A stretch of DNA of 45,732 bases from contig JADZBR010000241.1 in assembly GCA_020852035.1 (NCBI GenBank), forward strand, positions 1-45,732. The letters are read 5' to 3'. The position numbers and the translations under genes are program-made. This DNA is from Caulobacteraceae bacterium (GTDB taxonomy: Bacteria; Pseudomonadota; Alphaproteobacteria; Caulobacterales; Caulobacteraceae). A model generated the notes under the pieces. That model was not told where the DNA came from, did no database searches, and saw only the letters and a list, made by a program, of their open reading frames with translations. Below are positions 7,937 through 18,121 of the stretch, one piece after another; within the stretch, counting starts at the first letter, position 1, and every line of letters starts with the position of its first letter.

Positions 7937-10900
7937 ATGACTATCGGGACGATTTCCATGCGCGCGGCGCTCTTCGCCGGCGTTTCGCTGCTGGCCGCCT
8001 CGGCGGCCCAGGCGCAGGACGCGCCGGCGCCTGCGGCCGATGGGGTGGCCGAGGTCGAGGAACTGGTGGTCGTCGGCTCGCAGATCCGCGGCGCCCAGGT
8101 CAACGAGGCGCTGCCGGTCACCGTGCTCTCGACCAACGACATCGAGGCCACCGGCGCCACGGGCGGCGACGAACTGCTGCGCTCGATCCCGCAGATGGGC
8201 GACGTGGCGTTCAACGAATCGCGCGACGCCGGCGGCATCAACGACGCCCGCGGCGACGTCGCCTCCATCAACCTGCGGGGCCTGGGCACCGGCAACACCC
8301 TGGTGCTGCTGAACGGCCGGCGCATGGTGCTGCACCCCGGCACCCAGGCCGAGAACCTGATCCCGGTCACTTCGGTGAACGCCAACGCCATCCCCGTGCT
8401 CGGCATCGCCCGGGTCGAGGTGCTGCGCGACGGCGCCGCGGCGATCTACGGCACCGACGCGGTGGCGGGCGTGGTCAACAACGTCCTGAAGACCCGCTTC
8501 GACGGCCTGACCGTCGAGGCCGAGGGCGGCTTCATGGAGGACACCGACTTCCAGGAGTACGAGCTCAACTTCGAGGCCGGCCACACCTTCAACGACGGCA
8601 AGAGCAACATCTCCCTCTTCGGCTCGCACCTCAACCGCGACCGGCTGCGCGCCAATGAGCGTCCGTTCTCGCGCTCCAGCGACCTGCGGCCCCTGGTCGA
8701 GGGCACCGCGTTCGCAGGCGACACCGAGTTCGACAACCGTTCGGGCGACAGCCCCTGGGGCGAGTTCATCCGCCTGAACCCCAACACCTTCGGCGCGGCC
8801 GGGACCACCACCTACGTCGGCTCGACCCAGCTGGCGGCCAGCAGCGGCAGCTTCCATGCCCAGCCCGCCACCAACGACGGCTGCATCGTCACCTTCGGGG
8901 ATGTCTGCTTCGACAATTCCACCGCCGCCGCCACCGCCACCGGCGCGGACTCCAACCTGCGCTACAACGTCAACGAGGTTCGCAACCTGCTCGGCGAGGT
9001 CGACCGCACCAACCTCTTCGCCTACTTCAACCACGAGTTCGACAACGGCCTGGAAGCCTTCGCCGAGGCGGGGGTCTACTACGCCGACTACAGTTCGCAG
9101 CGCGACCAGGAGACGGCCCTGGCCAGCCAGCGGCTGATCATCCCCGCCAACGCCTACTACCACCCGCTGGGCTCGGGCGCCGGCCGGCTGGCGAACCTGC
9201 ACAGCGGCTCCGCCACCGGCGCCTTCCCCGCCGCCGGCGTGCCGGTGGAACTGCAGGACTATCGCGTCGTCGACGCGGGCCCCCTGACCTATAACGTCGA
9301 GGACCTGGTCACCCGCTACCTGGCGGGCCTGCGCGGCGAGTTCGCCGGCTTCGACTGGGAAAGCGCCTTCCTCTATTCGCGCGCCAAGACCGACGACACC
9401 ATGCAGGTCGCCAGCATGACCCTGTTCCAGCAGGCGCTCAGCGGCACGACGGCCGACGCCTACAATCCCTTCAACGGCGCCGACCCGAACAATCCGGAAG
9501 AGGGCGATTCCTCGCCCAACCCGCAGAGCGTGATCGACAGCTTCATCGTCGACGTCTCGCGCATCAGCAAGACCTCGCTCAGGCTCTGGGACTTCAAGGT
9601 CTCCAAGCGCGACCTCTTCACCCTGCCGGCCGGCGACGTCGGCGTGGCGGCGGGTGTGGAACTGCGCCGCGAGACCTTCAGCGAGGACCGCGACCCGCGG
9701 CTGGACGGCACCATCGTCTTCACCGCCCTCGACGGCTCGTCCAACGGCAGCGACGTGATGGGCGCCTCTCCCACCCCCGACACCAAGGGCGCGCGCAATG
9801 TGCAGTCCGGCTGGCTGGAGTTCGCCGTTCCGGTGGTCTCGCCGGACATGAACATCCCGCTGGTCCGTTCCGTCGATCTGCAGCTGGCGGCCCGCTATGA
9901 GCACTACACCAGCTTCGGCGACGTGCTGAAGCCGAAGGTCGCCGTCGGCTGGCGGCCGGCCGAGTGGCTGCTGGTCCGCGGCTCCTGGTCGGAGGGCTTC
10001 CGCGCCCCCAACCTGCCGCAGCTCTACGAGCGCGGCATCCAGCGGTCCAACACCCGCAGCGACTGGGCCAAGTGCGAGATCGCCCGCCGCAACGGCGACA
10101 TCGCCAACTTCGACGAGTGCACCATCAGGCAGGGCGTGGTCTCCAACCGCTCGGGCAGCCTGGAGCTGGAGCCGGAGGAATCGGAAAACTTCACCGCCGG
10201 CGTCGTCTTCGAGCCGCCTCTGCCGTCCGGCTACGGCCGCCTGACCATCACCGGCGACTACTGGCAGGTGAAACAGAAGGGGCTGATCGGCCTGTTCGGC
10301 GATTCCAGCGCCATCACCCTGGACTACTTCCTGCGCCTCTCGGGCAGTTCCAACCCGAACGTGCAGCGCGCCGCGCCGACCCCGGACCAGATCGCCGACG
10401 CCCAGGCCGCGGGCATGCAGCCCGCGGGCGACATCATCCAGGTGATCGACAACTACTCCAACCTGGCCCCGCGCGAGGTCGAGGGCGTCGACATCGCCGT
10501 CTACTACTCGATCGACGACACCGCCTGGGGCGACTTCGACGTGAAGTTCAACGCCGCGCGCCTCCTGACCTTCTACCAGGACCCCGACGCCGACAAACAG
10601 GCGCTGATCGACGCCCAGAAGGCCGGGACCATCGACCCGTCGATCTTCATCCCCGGCGCCGAGAGCCTGATCCAGGAGAACGGCCTGCCCAAATGGCGCG
10701 CCACCGGCACCGTCACCTGGCGCAACGGGCCCTTTGGCGCGGGCTATTTCGCCTCCTACACCGGGCCGGTGAACGACACCTCCGCGACCCTGGCGGACGG
10801 CACGCCCTGGCGGGTGAAGTCGCACCTGACGCACAACCTCTATGGCCAGTACACCTTCGAGGGCGGTCGCTGGCTGGATGAGACGCGGGTGCGGATCGGG

Positions 10901-11017
10901 GTGCGCAACCTCACCGACAACAACCCGCCGCTGGCGGACGGCACCTTCGGCTATCTGGGCGAGCTGCATTCGGCCCGCGGGCGGTTCTGGTACGCGCAGA
11001 TCCGCAAGCGGTTCTAG
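7937..11017 (+). CDS. TonB-dependent outer-membrane receptor
   Basis: A 1026-residue outer-membrane transporter. It has a Sec signal peptide (MRAALFAGVSLLAASAAQA), then a TonB-box-like VEELVVVGSQIRG. The plug domain includes ELLRSIPQM, INLRGLGTGNTLVLLNGRRM and VEVLRDGAAAIYGTDAVAGVVN. The long beta-barrel shows GWRPAEWLLVRGSWSEGFRA and ends in a terminal phenylalanine (QIRKRF), as expected for BAM-assembled barrels. These receptors import scarce ligands such as iron chelates, cobalamin, sugars or peptides using TonB-ExbBD energy; the ligand cannot be read here. ATG 7937 has AGGGAG upstream; GTG 7931 is also in frame. The next gene encodes a periplasmic gamma-glutamyltransferase, so a peptide or glutathione-like ligand is conceivable, but a repeat separates the two genes. 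Confidence 0.93.
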   Translation: MTIGTISMRAALFAGVSLLAASAAQAQDAPAPAADGVAEVEELVVVGSQIRGAQVNEALPVTVLSTNDIEATGATGGDELLRSIPQMGDVAFNESRDAGGINDARGDVASINLRGLGTGNTLVLLNGRRMVLHPGTQAENLIPVTSVNANAIPVLGIARVEVLRDGAAAIYGTDAVAGVVNNVLKTRFDGLTVEAEGGFMEDTDFQEYELNFEAGHTFNDGKSNISLFGSHLNRDRLRANERPFSRSSDLRPLVEGTAFAGDTEFDNRSGDSPWGEFIRLNPNTFGAAGTTTYVGSTQLAASSGSFHAQPATNDGCIVTFGDVCFDNSTAAATATGADSNLRYNVNEVRNLLGEVDRTNLFAYFNHEFDNGLEAFAEAGVYYADYSSQRDQETALASQRLIIPANAYYHPLGSGAGRLANLHSGSATGAFPAAGVPVELQDYRVVDAGPLTYNVEDLVTRYLAGLRGEFAGFDWESAFLYSRAKTDDTMQVASMTLFQQALSGTTADAYNPFNGADPNNPEEGDSSPNPQSVIDSFIVDVSRISKTSLRLWDFKVSKRDLFTLPAGDVGVAAGVELRRETFSEDRDPRLDGTIVFTALDGSSNGSDVMGASPTPDTKGARNVQSGWLEFAVPVVSPDMNIPLVRSVDLQLAARYEHYTSFGDVLKPKVAVGWRPAEWLLVRGSWSEGFRAPNLPQLYERGIQRSNTRSDWAKCEIARRNGDIANFDECTIRQGVVSNRSGSLELEPEESENFTAGVVFEPPLPSGYGRLTITGDYWQVKQKGLIGLFGDSSAITLDYFLRLSGSSNPNVQRAAPTPDQIADAQAAGMQPAGDIIQVIDNYSNLAPREVEGVDIAVYYSIDDTAWGDFDVKFNAARLLTFYQDPDADKQALIDAQKAGTIDPSIFIPGAESLIQENGLPKWRATGTVTWRNGPFGAGYFASYTGPVNDTSATLADGTPWRVKSHLTHNLYGQYTFEGGRWLDETRVRIGVRNLTDNNPPLADGTFGYLGELHSARGRFWYAQIRKRF

Positions 11018-11060
11018 GACGCGCCGCCAGATCTCCGGATCGAGGGGATCGGAAACAGGG

Positions 11061-11163
11061 TGTCATCCCGGACGGCCGGCAAGGCCGATCCGGGACCCGG
11101 GGCCGCGCGCGGTGCAGAACCTCCTGGGTCCCGGCTCTCCGCTGCGCTACGGCCGGGATGACA
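11061..11163. repeat. Palindromic intergenic repeat with TGTCATCCCGG ends
   Basis: The outer arms TGTCATCCCGGACGGCCGG... (11061-11098) and its imperfect complement ending ...GGCCGGGATGACA (11126-11163) are most similar at their tips (TGTCATCCCGG and CCGGGACCC). The spacer is 27 nt. The element fills most of the gap between the TonB receptor stop and the gamma-glutamyltransferase start. It is unrelated in sequence to the CCCGCGAAAGCGGG family. I see no clear promoter in the 20 nt left before the next gene, so the promoter may lie inside or before the repeat. Confidence 0.65.
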
Positions 11164-11183
11164 CGAGAGTGGAGAGCTTTGCG

Positions 11184-12905
11184 ATGGTGACCTGGAAGCG
11201 CGCGACCGCCGTCTTCGCCGCGGCTCTGCTGTTGCTCGCCGGGGCGCCCGCGGCGGCCCAGCAGCGGCTGCTCGAATACCCCTCGATCCATCATCCGGCG
11301 ATCACCCAGCACGGCATGGTGGTCAGCCAGAACGCCATCGCCACCGAGGCGGGCGTGGAGATGCTGCAGAAGGGCGGCAATGCGGTGGACGCCGCCGTCG
11401 CCACCGCCTTCGCCCTGGCGGTCACCCTGCCGCGCGCCGGCAACCTGGGCGGCGACGGCTTCATGCTGGTGCATCTGGCCAAGACCGGCGAGACCCTGTT
11501 CATCGACTACCGCTCGATCGCGCCCCGCGCGGCGCGGATCGAGGACTTCGTCGGGCCGGACGGCAAGGAGCTGAAGCTGGCCTCCGAGGGCTACCGCGCG
11601 CCGGCCGTGCCGGGCACGGTCGCCGGGCTGGAGCTGGCGCACCGCAAGTGGGGCAGGCTGCCGTGGAAGACGGTGCTCGCCCCGGCTATCCGGCTGGCGG
11701 AGAAGGGCGTGGTGCTGTCGCCGGACGAGGCCTTCGTCTTCACCTGGGGCCGCGATCGGCTGTCGCAGAGCGAGCCGGCTAAGGCCGCCTTCTACCACCG
11801 CGACGGCTCGCTCTACGGCGCGGGCGAAACCCTGCGCCAGCCGGACCTGGCCTGGACCCTGCGGCAGGTCTCGCGCGGCGGCGCCAGGGCCTTCTACGAG
11901 GGCCCGGTGGCCGAGCGGCTGGTCGCCGACCTGCAGGCCCACGGCGGGCTGATCACGATGCAGGACATGGCGGCCTACCGCGCGGTCGAGCGCAAGCCCC
12001 TGGTCGGCAGTTACCGCGGCCTGACGGTGGTCACCGCCCCGCCCGCCAGCGCCGGCGGGGCCAGCCTGCTGCAGATGCTGAACATCCTGGAGCGGTTCGA
12101 CATGAAGGCCGCCCGGCAGGGTTCGGCCAGGTCCACCCACCTGATCGCCGAGACCCTCAAGCTGGGCACCGCCGACCGCTACCGCTACCTGGGCGACACC
12201 GGGTTCGTGAAGGTCCCGCTCGCCGGCTTCACCTCCAAGGCCTACGCCGCCGAGCGCGCCCGGCTGATCGACCCCGACCACGCCAAGCCGGCCAAGGCGT
12301 TCGGCGTGGGCGACCCCTGGGCCTACGAGAGCCCCAACACCACGCATCTGTCGGTGGCCGACGCCGAGGGCAATGCGGTCAGCAACACCTTCACACTGGG
12401 CGCCGACTTCGGCTCCGGCGTGATGGCCAGGGGCACCGGCTTCCTGCTCAACAACCAGATGAACAACTTCAGCCACGAGCAGGTGGTGGAGGCGCGCGAA
12501 CGGGGCGAGCCGCCGCCGGCCAACGGCATGGCGCCGGGCAAGCGCATGCTCTCGACCATGATGCCGACCATGATCTTCAAGGACGGCAAGCCCTGGATGA
12601 TCGCCGGCACGCCCGGCGGCGGGGCCATCGTCAGCGCCATGCTGCAGCTGATCGTCAATGTGGTGGACTACGACCTCAACATCGCCGAGGCGACCCACCG
12701 GCCGCGCATCCATCAGGACACCGGCGAGTTCCTGCAGGTCGAGCCCGGCTTCAACCCCGACACCGCCGACCGGCTGGTCGAGATGGGCCACAAGCTGCGC
12801 CCGCGCCAGACCATCGGCAGCACCCAGTCGATCATCGTGCAGGACGGCCTCTTCCTCGGCGCGCCCGACCCGAGGCGCCCGGGCGCGGAGGCGGCTGGGC
12901 CCTGA
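11184..12905 (+). CDS. ggt: Gamma-glutamyltransferase / glutathione hydrolase
   Basis: An N-terminal-nucleophile enzyme of 573 residues with a Sec signal peptide (ATAVFAAALLLLAGAPAAAQ). It is exported to the periplasm as a proenzyme that cuts itself into two subunits. The self-cleavage and catalytic threonine lies in SPNTTHLSVAD (Thr386, the first T of TTH). Conserved blocks LQKGGNAVDAAVATAFALAV, GGDGFMLVH, NNQMNNFS, PGKRMLSTMMPT and GTPGGGAI are all present. It hydrolyses or transfers the gamma-glutamyl group of glutathione and related peptides, releasing cysteinylglycine. Start ATG has GGAG nine bases upstream. With the transsulfuration genes nearby it could contribute to sulfur supply, though co-regulation is not shown. 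A perfect hairpin begins at the base after the stop. Confidence 0.94.
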   Translation: MVTWKRATAVFAAALLLLAGAPAAAQQRLLEYPSIHHPAITQHGMVVSQNAIATEAGVEMLQKGGNAVDAAVATAFALAVTLPRAGNLGGDGFMLVHLAKTGETLFIDYRSIAPRAARIEDFVGPDGKELKLASEGYRAPAVPGTVAGLELAHRKWGRLPWKTVLAPAIRLAEKGVVLSPDEAFVFTWGRDRLSQSEPAKAAFYHRDGSLYGAGETLRQPDLAWTLRQVSRGGARAFYEGPVAERLVADLQAHGGLITMQDMAAYRAVERKPLVGSYRGLTVVTAPPASAGGASLLQMLNILERFDMKAARQGSARSTHLIAETLKLGTADRYRYLGDTGFVKVPLAGFTSKAYAAERARLIDPDHAKPAKAFGVGDPWAYESPNTTHLSVADAEGNAVSNTFTLGADFGSGVMARGTGFLLNNQMNNFSHEQVVEARERGEPPPANGMAPGKRMLSTMMPTMIFKDGKPWMIAGTPGGGAIVSAMLQLIVNVVDYDLNIAEATHRPRIHQDTGEFLQVEPGFNPDTADRLVEMGHKLRPRQTIGSTQSIIVQDGLFLGAPDPRRPGAEAAGP

Positions 12906-12944
12906 CCCCAAATCCTCCCCCATTGCGTGGGGGAGGATTTGGGG
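12906..12944. repeat. Perfect 17-bp-stem hairpin directly after the ggt stop codon
   Basis: CCCCAAATCCTCCCCCA, a TTGCG loop, and its exact reverse complement form a 39-nt hairpin starting at the base after the TGA. It shares the 16-nt string CCAAATCCTCCCCCAT with the outer arm of the element at 4862-5047, so it looks like a minimal member of that repeat family. There is no U-run after the stem (GCGCGCC follows), so a classical intrinsic terminator is doubtful. It could still stop polymerase or protect the mRNA 3' end. Confidence 0.85.
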
Positions 12945-12990
12945 CGCGCCGCCTTGCCCGGCCCTCACGCGCCGGTAGTATCGCGCCGGC

Positions 12991-13641
12991 ATGCAGCAGG
13001 CGCCCGTCCCTGGCGACACCGGCGCGGGACCGTCCGGCTGGGACGCCTCGCTGGCCGCCGCGCATGCCGAGCTCCTGAAGGACAAGAGCCTGCAGTTCCA
13101 GATGCAGGGCGCGCCCAGGCCGCCGGATCCGCCGCGCTGGCTGGACTGGCTGCCGGATTTCTTCCAGGCCATCGGGCCGGTCGCCAAATACCTGTTCTGG
13201 GGCGTGGTGATCCTGGCGGTGCTGCTGATCGCCTGGCTGATCCTGCGCGAGGTGATGGGCCTGCGACTGAGCTTCCGCCGGCGGGCCGCCGCCCGCACCC
13301 ACCCTGCCGACTGGGCGCCCGACCGCGAGAAGGCCGCCGTCCTGCTGGCCGACGCCGACCGGCTGGCCGCCGAGGGGCGCTTCGAAGAGGCCGCCCACCT
13401 GATCCTGCTGCGCGGCGTTGAGGACATCCGCGCCCGCCGCCCCGGCGTGGTGGCGCCGGCGCTGACCAGCCGCGAGATCGCCGCCTCCGAACGCCTGCCC
13501 GAGCGCGCCCGCCCGGCCTTCGCCGAGATCGCCCGGATCGTGGAGCGCAGCCTGTTCGGCGGCGGCCGGCTGGACGAGCCCGCCTGGCGCGACTGCCGCT
13601 CGGCCTATGAGCGGCTGGTGTTCGCGGACGCCTGGCGATGA
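12991..13641 (+). CDS. DUF4129-type membrane protein, first gene of a MoxR operon
   Basis: A 216-residue protein with one strong membrane helix (YLFWGVVILAVLLIAWLIL, about residues 67-86). A cytoplasmic region follows, with AAVLLADADRLAAEGRFEEAAHLILLRG and a C-terminal part containing LTSREIA and AFAEIARIVERSLFGG, typical of DUF4129. Members sit in clusters with MoxR ATPases and DUF58 proteins; their biochemical role is not established. The stop overlaps the next start (ATGA). Start ATG 12991 lacks a strong ribosome-binding site. It is the likely first gene of the six-gene operon that ends at 18965. Confidence 0.82.
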   Translation: MQQAPVPGDTGAGPSGWDASLAAAHAELLKDKSLQFQMQGAPRPPDPPRWLDWLPDFFQAIGPVAKYLFWGVVILAVLLIAWLILREVMGLRLSFRRRAAARTHPADWAPDREKAAVLLADADRLAAEGRFEEAAHLILLRGVEDIRARRPGVVAPALTSREIAASERLPERARPAFAEIARIVERSLFGGGRLDEPAWRDCRSAYERLVFADAWR

Positions 13642-14856
13642 CCGCGGTTCCGGCCGAGATGCAGAGGCGGGGGCCGTTCTCGGTTCTGACGGTGGTCTCG
13701 CTGATCCTGGGCGCCGCGGTGGCGGCCGGCGCGCTCTCGGTGCTGTCGGCCTATGCGCCGCAGCTGCGCTCGGGAAACGACGGGGGAGGGCACGCGCTTT
13801 CCAAGTCCGCGATCGGATTCGCCGCGATCGTCCGCCTCCTGCCGAAGGCCGGCCGCCAGGTGGTGGTCACGCGCGCGCCGTTGCGCGGCAAGCGCGGGTT
13901 CGCGCTGATGGTGGTCACCCCGACGCTCGGCATGGACGCCAAGAGGATCGCGGAAGTGGGCTATGGGCCGCCGATGCTGGTGGTGCTTCCCAAGTGGCGA
14001 TCCGCGCCGTCGAACACCCGCCGGGGCTGGGTGACCCGGATCGGCCCGGCGCCCGCCGAACGGGTCAAGGCCGGAGCGCTCGAGTTCTATTCGCCGGACG
14101 CCGAGCTTGCGCGACGGCGCGAGGCCGGCGCCACGCCGCTCTTCGTCATCCAGAACGGAGCCGTGCTCGGCCGCACGGGGCCGATCGACAATCTGCAGAC
14201 CATCAGCGGCCGCAACATCGAGCCTGTGGTGGTCGACGACGCCGGTCAGATCGTGGTGGGGCGCTTCAAGGGAAACCGGACCTACATCCTCTCCGATCCG
14301 GACCTGCTGAACACCCAGGGCATGCGCAGCCTGGACACCGCCCGCGCGGGGGTCGCGATCATCGATCTCGTCGCCGAGGGGCGCGGCGCGGTCGCCTTCG
14401 ACGCCACCCTCCACGGCTTCAACCGGTCTCGGAACCTCTTGCGCCTGATCCTGGAGCCGCCGTTCCTGGGGGGCACGCTCTGCCTGCTGGCCGCCGCGAT
14501 CCTGGCCGGCGTGCACGCCGCCGTGCGCTTTGGGGCGCCGCGGCCGCCCGAGCGAGCCATCGCCTTCGGCAAGCAGGCGTTGGCCGACAGCACCGCCGGC
14601 CTCATCCACATCGCCGGCCGCGAGCATCGCATGGGCGGCCGCTACGCCGCCTTCGCCCGCGCCGACGCCGCCCGCGCGGTGGGCGCGCCGGCGAACCTGG
14701 CCGAGGAGGAGCTCGACGCCTTCCTCGACCGGCTGAGCGAGCAGCAGGGCCTTGCCCGTTTCACCGCCCTGCGCGAGGAGGCGCGGCGGGCCGGCGGGCT
14801 CGGCGAGTTGATGGGCGCGGCCCATAAGTTGTTCCAGTGGAGAGTGGAGATGACCC

Positions 14857-14870
<14 letters not shown>
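13638..14870 (+). CDS. DUF4350-type membrane protein
   Basis: A 410-residue protein with an N-terminal membrane helix ([23 protein letters not shown]) and a second helix near residues 270-290 ([20 protein letters not shown]). Between them is an extracytoplasmic part that begins [18 protein letters not shown] and resembles the DUF4350 region. The C-terminal roughly 110 residues are likely cytoplasmic and helical. The order DUF4129-DUF4350-MoxR-DUF58 is a recurrent bacterial arrangement, which supports the family call more than any single motif. The function is unknown. It overlaps the neighbours on both sides (ATGA upstream, 14 nt downstream). Confidence 0.75.
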
Positions 14871-15809
<939 letters not shown>

Positions 15810-15813
<4 letters not shown>

Positions 15814-17126
15814 TCTACCCCGCCCGCAGAGCCATCCTCGTGACCGCCGCCGGCGCGCCGGTGGCGGTGGCCGCGGGGCTGGCCGGCGGCGGGCTGTGGA
15901 TGACCGGCCTGGCGTGGATCGGCGTGGTGGGCCTGTTGATCCTCATCGACGCGGCGCTGGGCGCGGCCTCGCGGGGCTTCGAGCTGGCGGCCAGCGGGCC
16001 GGGGCCGCTGGGGGCAGGCGGGGCGGGCGGCGTCGCCCGTTTCCAGCTGGATTTCGGCGGCCCGGTGAAACCGCGCCGGGTGGAGGTGTCCGCGCAGGCC
16101 GATCCGCGCCTCGCGGTCTCGCCGCGGCGGCTGGCCACGCGGGTGGCGGGCGGGCGGGCCGAGGCGGAGGTGGCGGTCTCGCCGGTGCGGCGCGGGGCGG
16201 CGGCGCTGGAGCAGCTCTGGGTGCGCTGGCGCGGGCCGCTGGGCCTGGCCTGGAACCAGGACGTGCGGCGGCTCGACATCGCCACGCCGGTGACCCCCGA
16301 CATCCAGGGGGTGAAGGCGGAGGCCCTGCGGCTCTTCGCCCGCGACGCCCTGCACGGCATGAAGGTGCAGCTGGACGCCGGCGACGGCTCGGAGTTCCAC
16401 GCCCTGCGCGACTTCATGCCCGGGATGGACCATCGCGCCATCGACTGGAAACAGTCCGCCCGTCACGGCCGGCTGGTCGCCAAGGAACGGCGCACCGAGC
16501 GCAACCACACCATTGTGCTGGCCATCGATTCCGGCCGCGCCATGTGCGAGCCGGTCGCCGGCGTGCCCCGGGTGGACGCGGCGATCAACGCGGCCCTGCT
16601 GCTCGCCTACGTGGGCCTGAAGACCGGCGACCGGCTGTCGCTCTTCGCCTTCGACGCCCGGCCGCGCATCTCCACCGGGGCGGTGAGCGGGGTCGGCGGC
16701 TTCGGCCAGTTGCAGCGGCAGGCCGCGCGCATCGACTATGCGGCCGAGGAGACCAACTACACCCTAGCGCTCTCGGCGCTGGCGGTGGACCTCGACCGGC
16801 GTTCGCTGGTGGTGGTGTTCACCGAGTTCACCGACCCCACCGGCGCGGCCCTGATGGTCGAGAGCGTCGGCCGCCTGCTGAAACGCCACGTGGTGCTGTT
16901 CGTCGTGCTGCGCGACGAGGAGCTGGAGAGCCTCACCCGCGCCGAGCCCAAGGCGCCGGCCGACGTCTCGCGCGCGGTCGCCGCCGCCGCCCTGCTGCGC
17001 GAACGCGAGCTGGTGCTGACCCGGCTGCGGCGCATGGGCGTGCAGATCGCCGAGGCGCCGTCCGGGGGCCTGGCCTCGGCGGTGGTCGCCGCCTACCTCG
17101 ACATCAAGCGCAAGGAACTGCTGTGA
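15810..17126 (+). CDS. DUF58 / VWA-like protein, MoxR partner
   Basis: A 438-residue protein with two closely spaced N-terminal membrane helices (about residues 9-50), a beta-rich middle part, and the DUF58 signature [31 protein letters not shown] near residues 190-220. A von Willebrand A-like segment follows ([12 protein letters not shown], DxSxx-like metal site). DUF58 proteins are standard partners of MoxR ATPases and may act as their adaptor or substrate. Start GTG overlaps the moxR stop by four bases, and the stop overlaps the next GTG in the same way. Confidence 0.9.
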
Positions 17127-18121
17127 GCGGCCCGGCGGTCCTGCGCAGCCAGCGCTTCCGCGCCGAGCGCGAGGGCGACTGGAAGCGGCTCGAGCGGCTG
17201 CTCGGCAAGGTCGAGGGCGCCTCGGCGGGCGCGCTCTCCGACGAGGAGCTGCTGGCCCTGCCGGTGCTCTATCGCGCGACGCTCTCGTCGCTCTCGGTGG
17301 CGCGCGCGACCTCGCTGGACAAGAGCCTGATCGACTATCTGGAGGACCTCTCCACCCGCGCCTACTTCCTGGTCTACGAGGTGCGCGGCAAGCCGCTGGA
17401 GCGCATCGGCCGGTTCGTCGCCCACGACTGGCCGGCGGCGGTGAAGGCGGTCTGGCCCGAGACCCTGGCCTCGGGGTTCGCCTTCATCCTGGGCGCGGTG
17501 GTCGCCTTCGTGCTGGTCGGCGGCGACCCGGACTGGTTCTACGCCTTCGTGCCCCAGGGGATGGCCGGCGGCCGCGACCCGGCCGCCACCGCCGAGTTCC
17601 TGCGCCACACGCTCTATGATCGGCCACAGGGGCAGACCGGGCTTTCGGCCTTCGCCACCTTCCTCTTCACCCACAATGTGCAGATCAGCCTGCTGGCCTT
17701 CGCGCTCGGTTTCGCCTTCGGCCTGCCGACGGTGGTGCTGATCTTCTGGAACGGCTGCACCCTGGGGGCGATGTACGCCGTCTTCGCCCGCCACGGCCTG
17801 GGGGTCGAACTCGGCGGCTGGCTGATGATCCACGGCGCGACCGAGCTCTTCGCCTGCGTGCTGGCCGGCGCGGCGGGCCTGCGGATCGGGCTCTCGCTGG
17901 CCTTTCCGGGCGAGCGGAGCCGCATGGAGGCCGCCGCCGTGGCCGGGCGCACGGCCGGGGCGGTGATGGCCGGGGTGGTGGTGATGCTGCTGTTCGCGGG
18001 CCTGCTGGAGGGCTTCGGCCGCCAGCTGATCACCGCCGCCGCCGTGCGCTACGCCATCGCCATCGGCACCGGCGGCCTCTGGCTCGCCTATTTCTACGGG
18101 CCGCGCCGTGTCGGACGCTGA
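17123..18121 (+). CDS. SpoIIM-family (stage II sporulation protein M-like) membrane protein
   Basis: A 332-residue integral membrane protein. The N-terminal roughly 100 residues are soluble and helical (LERLLGKVEGASAGALSDEELLAL). At least five membrane segments follow, among them TLASGFAFILGAVVAFVLVG, ISLLAFALGFAFGLPTVVLIFWNGCTLGAMYAVF and GWLMIHGATELFACVLAGAAGLRIG; the HGATELFA stretch is typical of the SpoIIM/DUF95 family. In spore formers SpoIIM takes part in engulfment, but this organism is almost certainly not a spore former, and homologs in MoxR clusters have no settled role. The start is GTG, overlapping the DUF58 stop. Confidence 0.88.
   Translation: MSGPAVLRSQRFRAEREGDWKRLERLLGKVEGASAGALSDEELLALPVLYRATLSSLSVARATSLDKSLIDYLEDLSTRAYFLVYEVRGKPLERIGRFVAHDWPAAVKAVWPETLASGFAFILGAVVAFVLVGGDPDWFYAFVPQGMAGGRDPAATAEFLRHTLYDRPQGQTGLSAFATFLFTHNVQISLLAFALGFAFGLPTVVLIFWNGCTLGAMYAVFARHGLGVELGGWLMIHGATELFACVLAGAAGLRIGLSLAFPGERSRMEAAAVAGRTAGAVMAGVVVMLLFAGLLEGFGRQLITAAAVRYAIAIGTGGLWLAYFYGPRRVGR

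Noticed and set aside
7727-10969. 1080-residue minus-strand ORF opposite the TonB receptor
   Set aside because: It is a GC-rich shadow of the receptor gene, full of low-complexity Val/Gly/Ala/Arg, with no family motifs, while the plus-strand frame has clear plug, barrel and signal-peptide features.
12906-12944. Classical rho-independent terminator for ggt
   Set aside because: The stem is strong but GCGCGCC follows instead of a U-run, and the sequence matches a dispersed repeat; I list it as a repeat with a possible 3'-end role.
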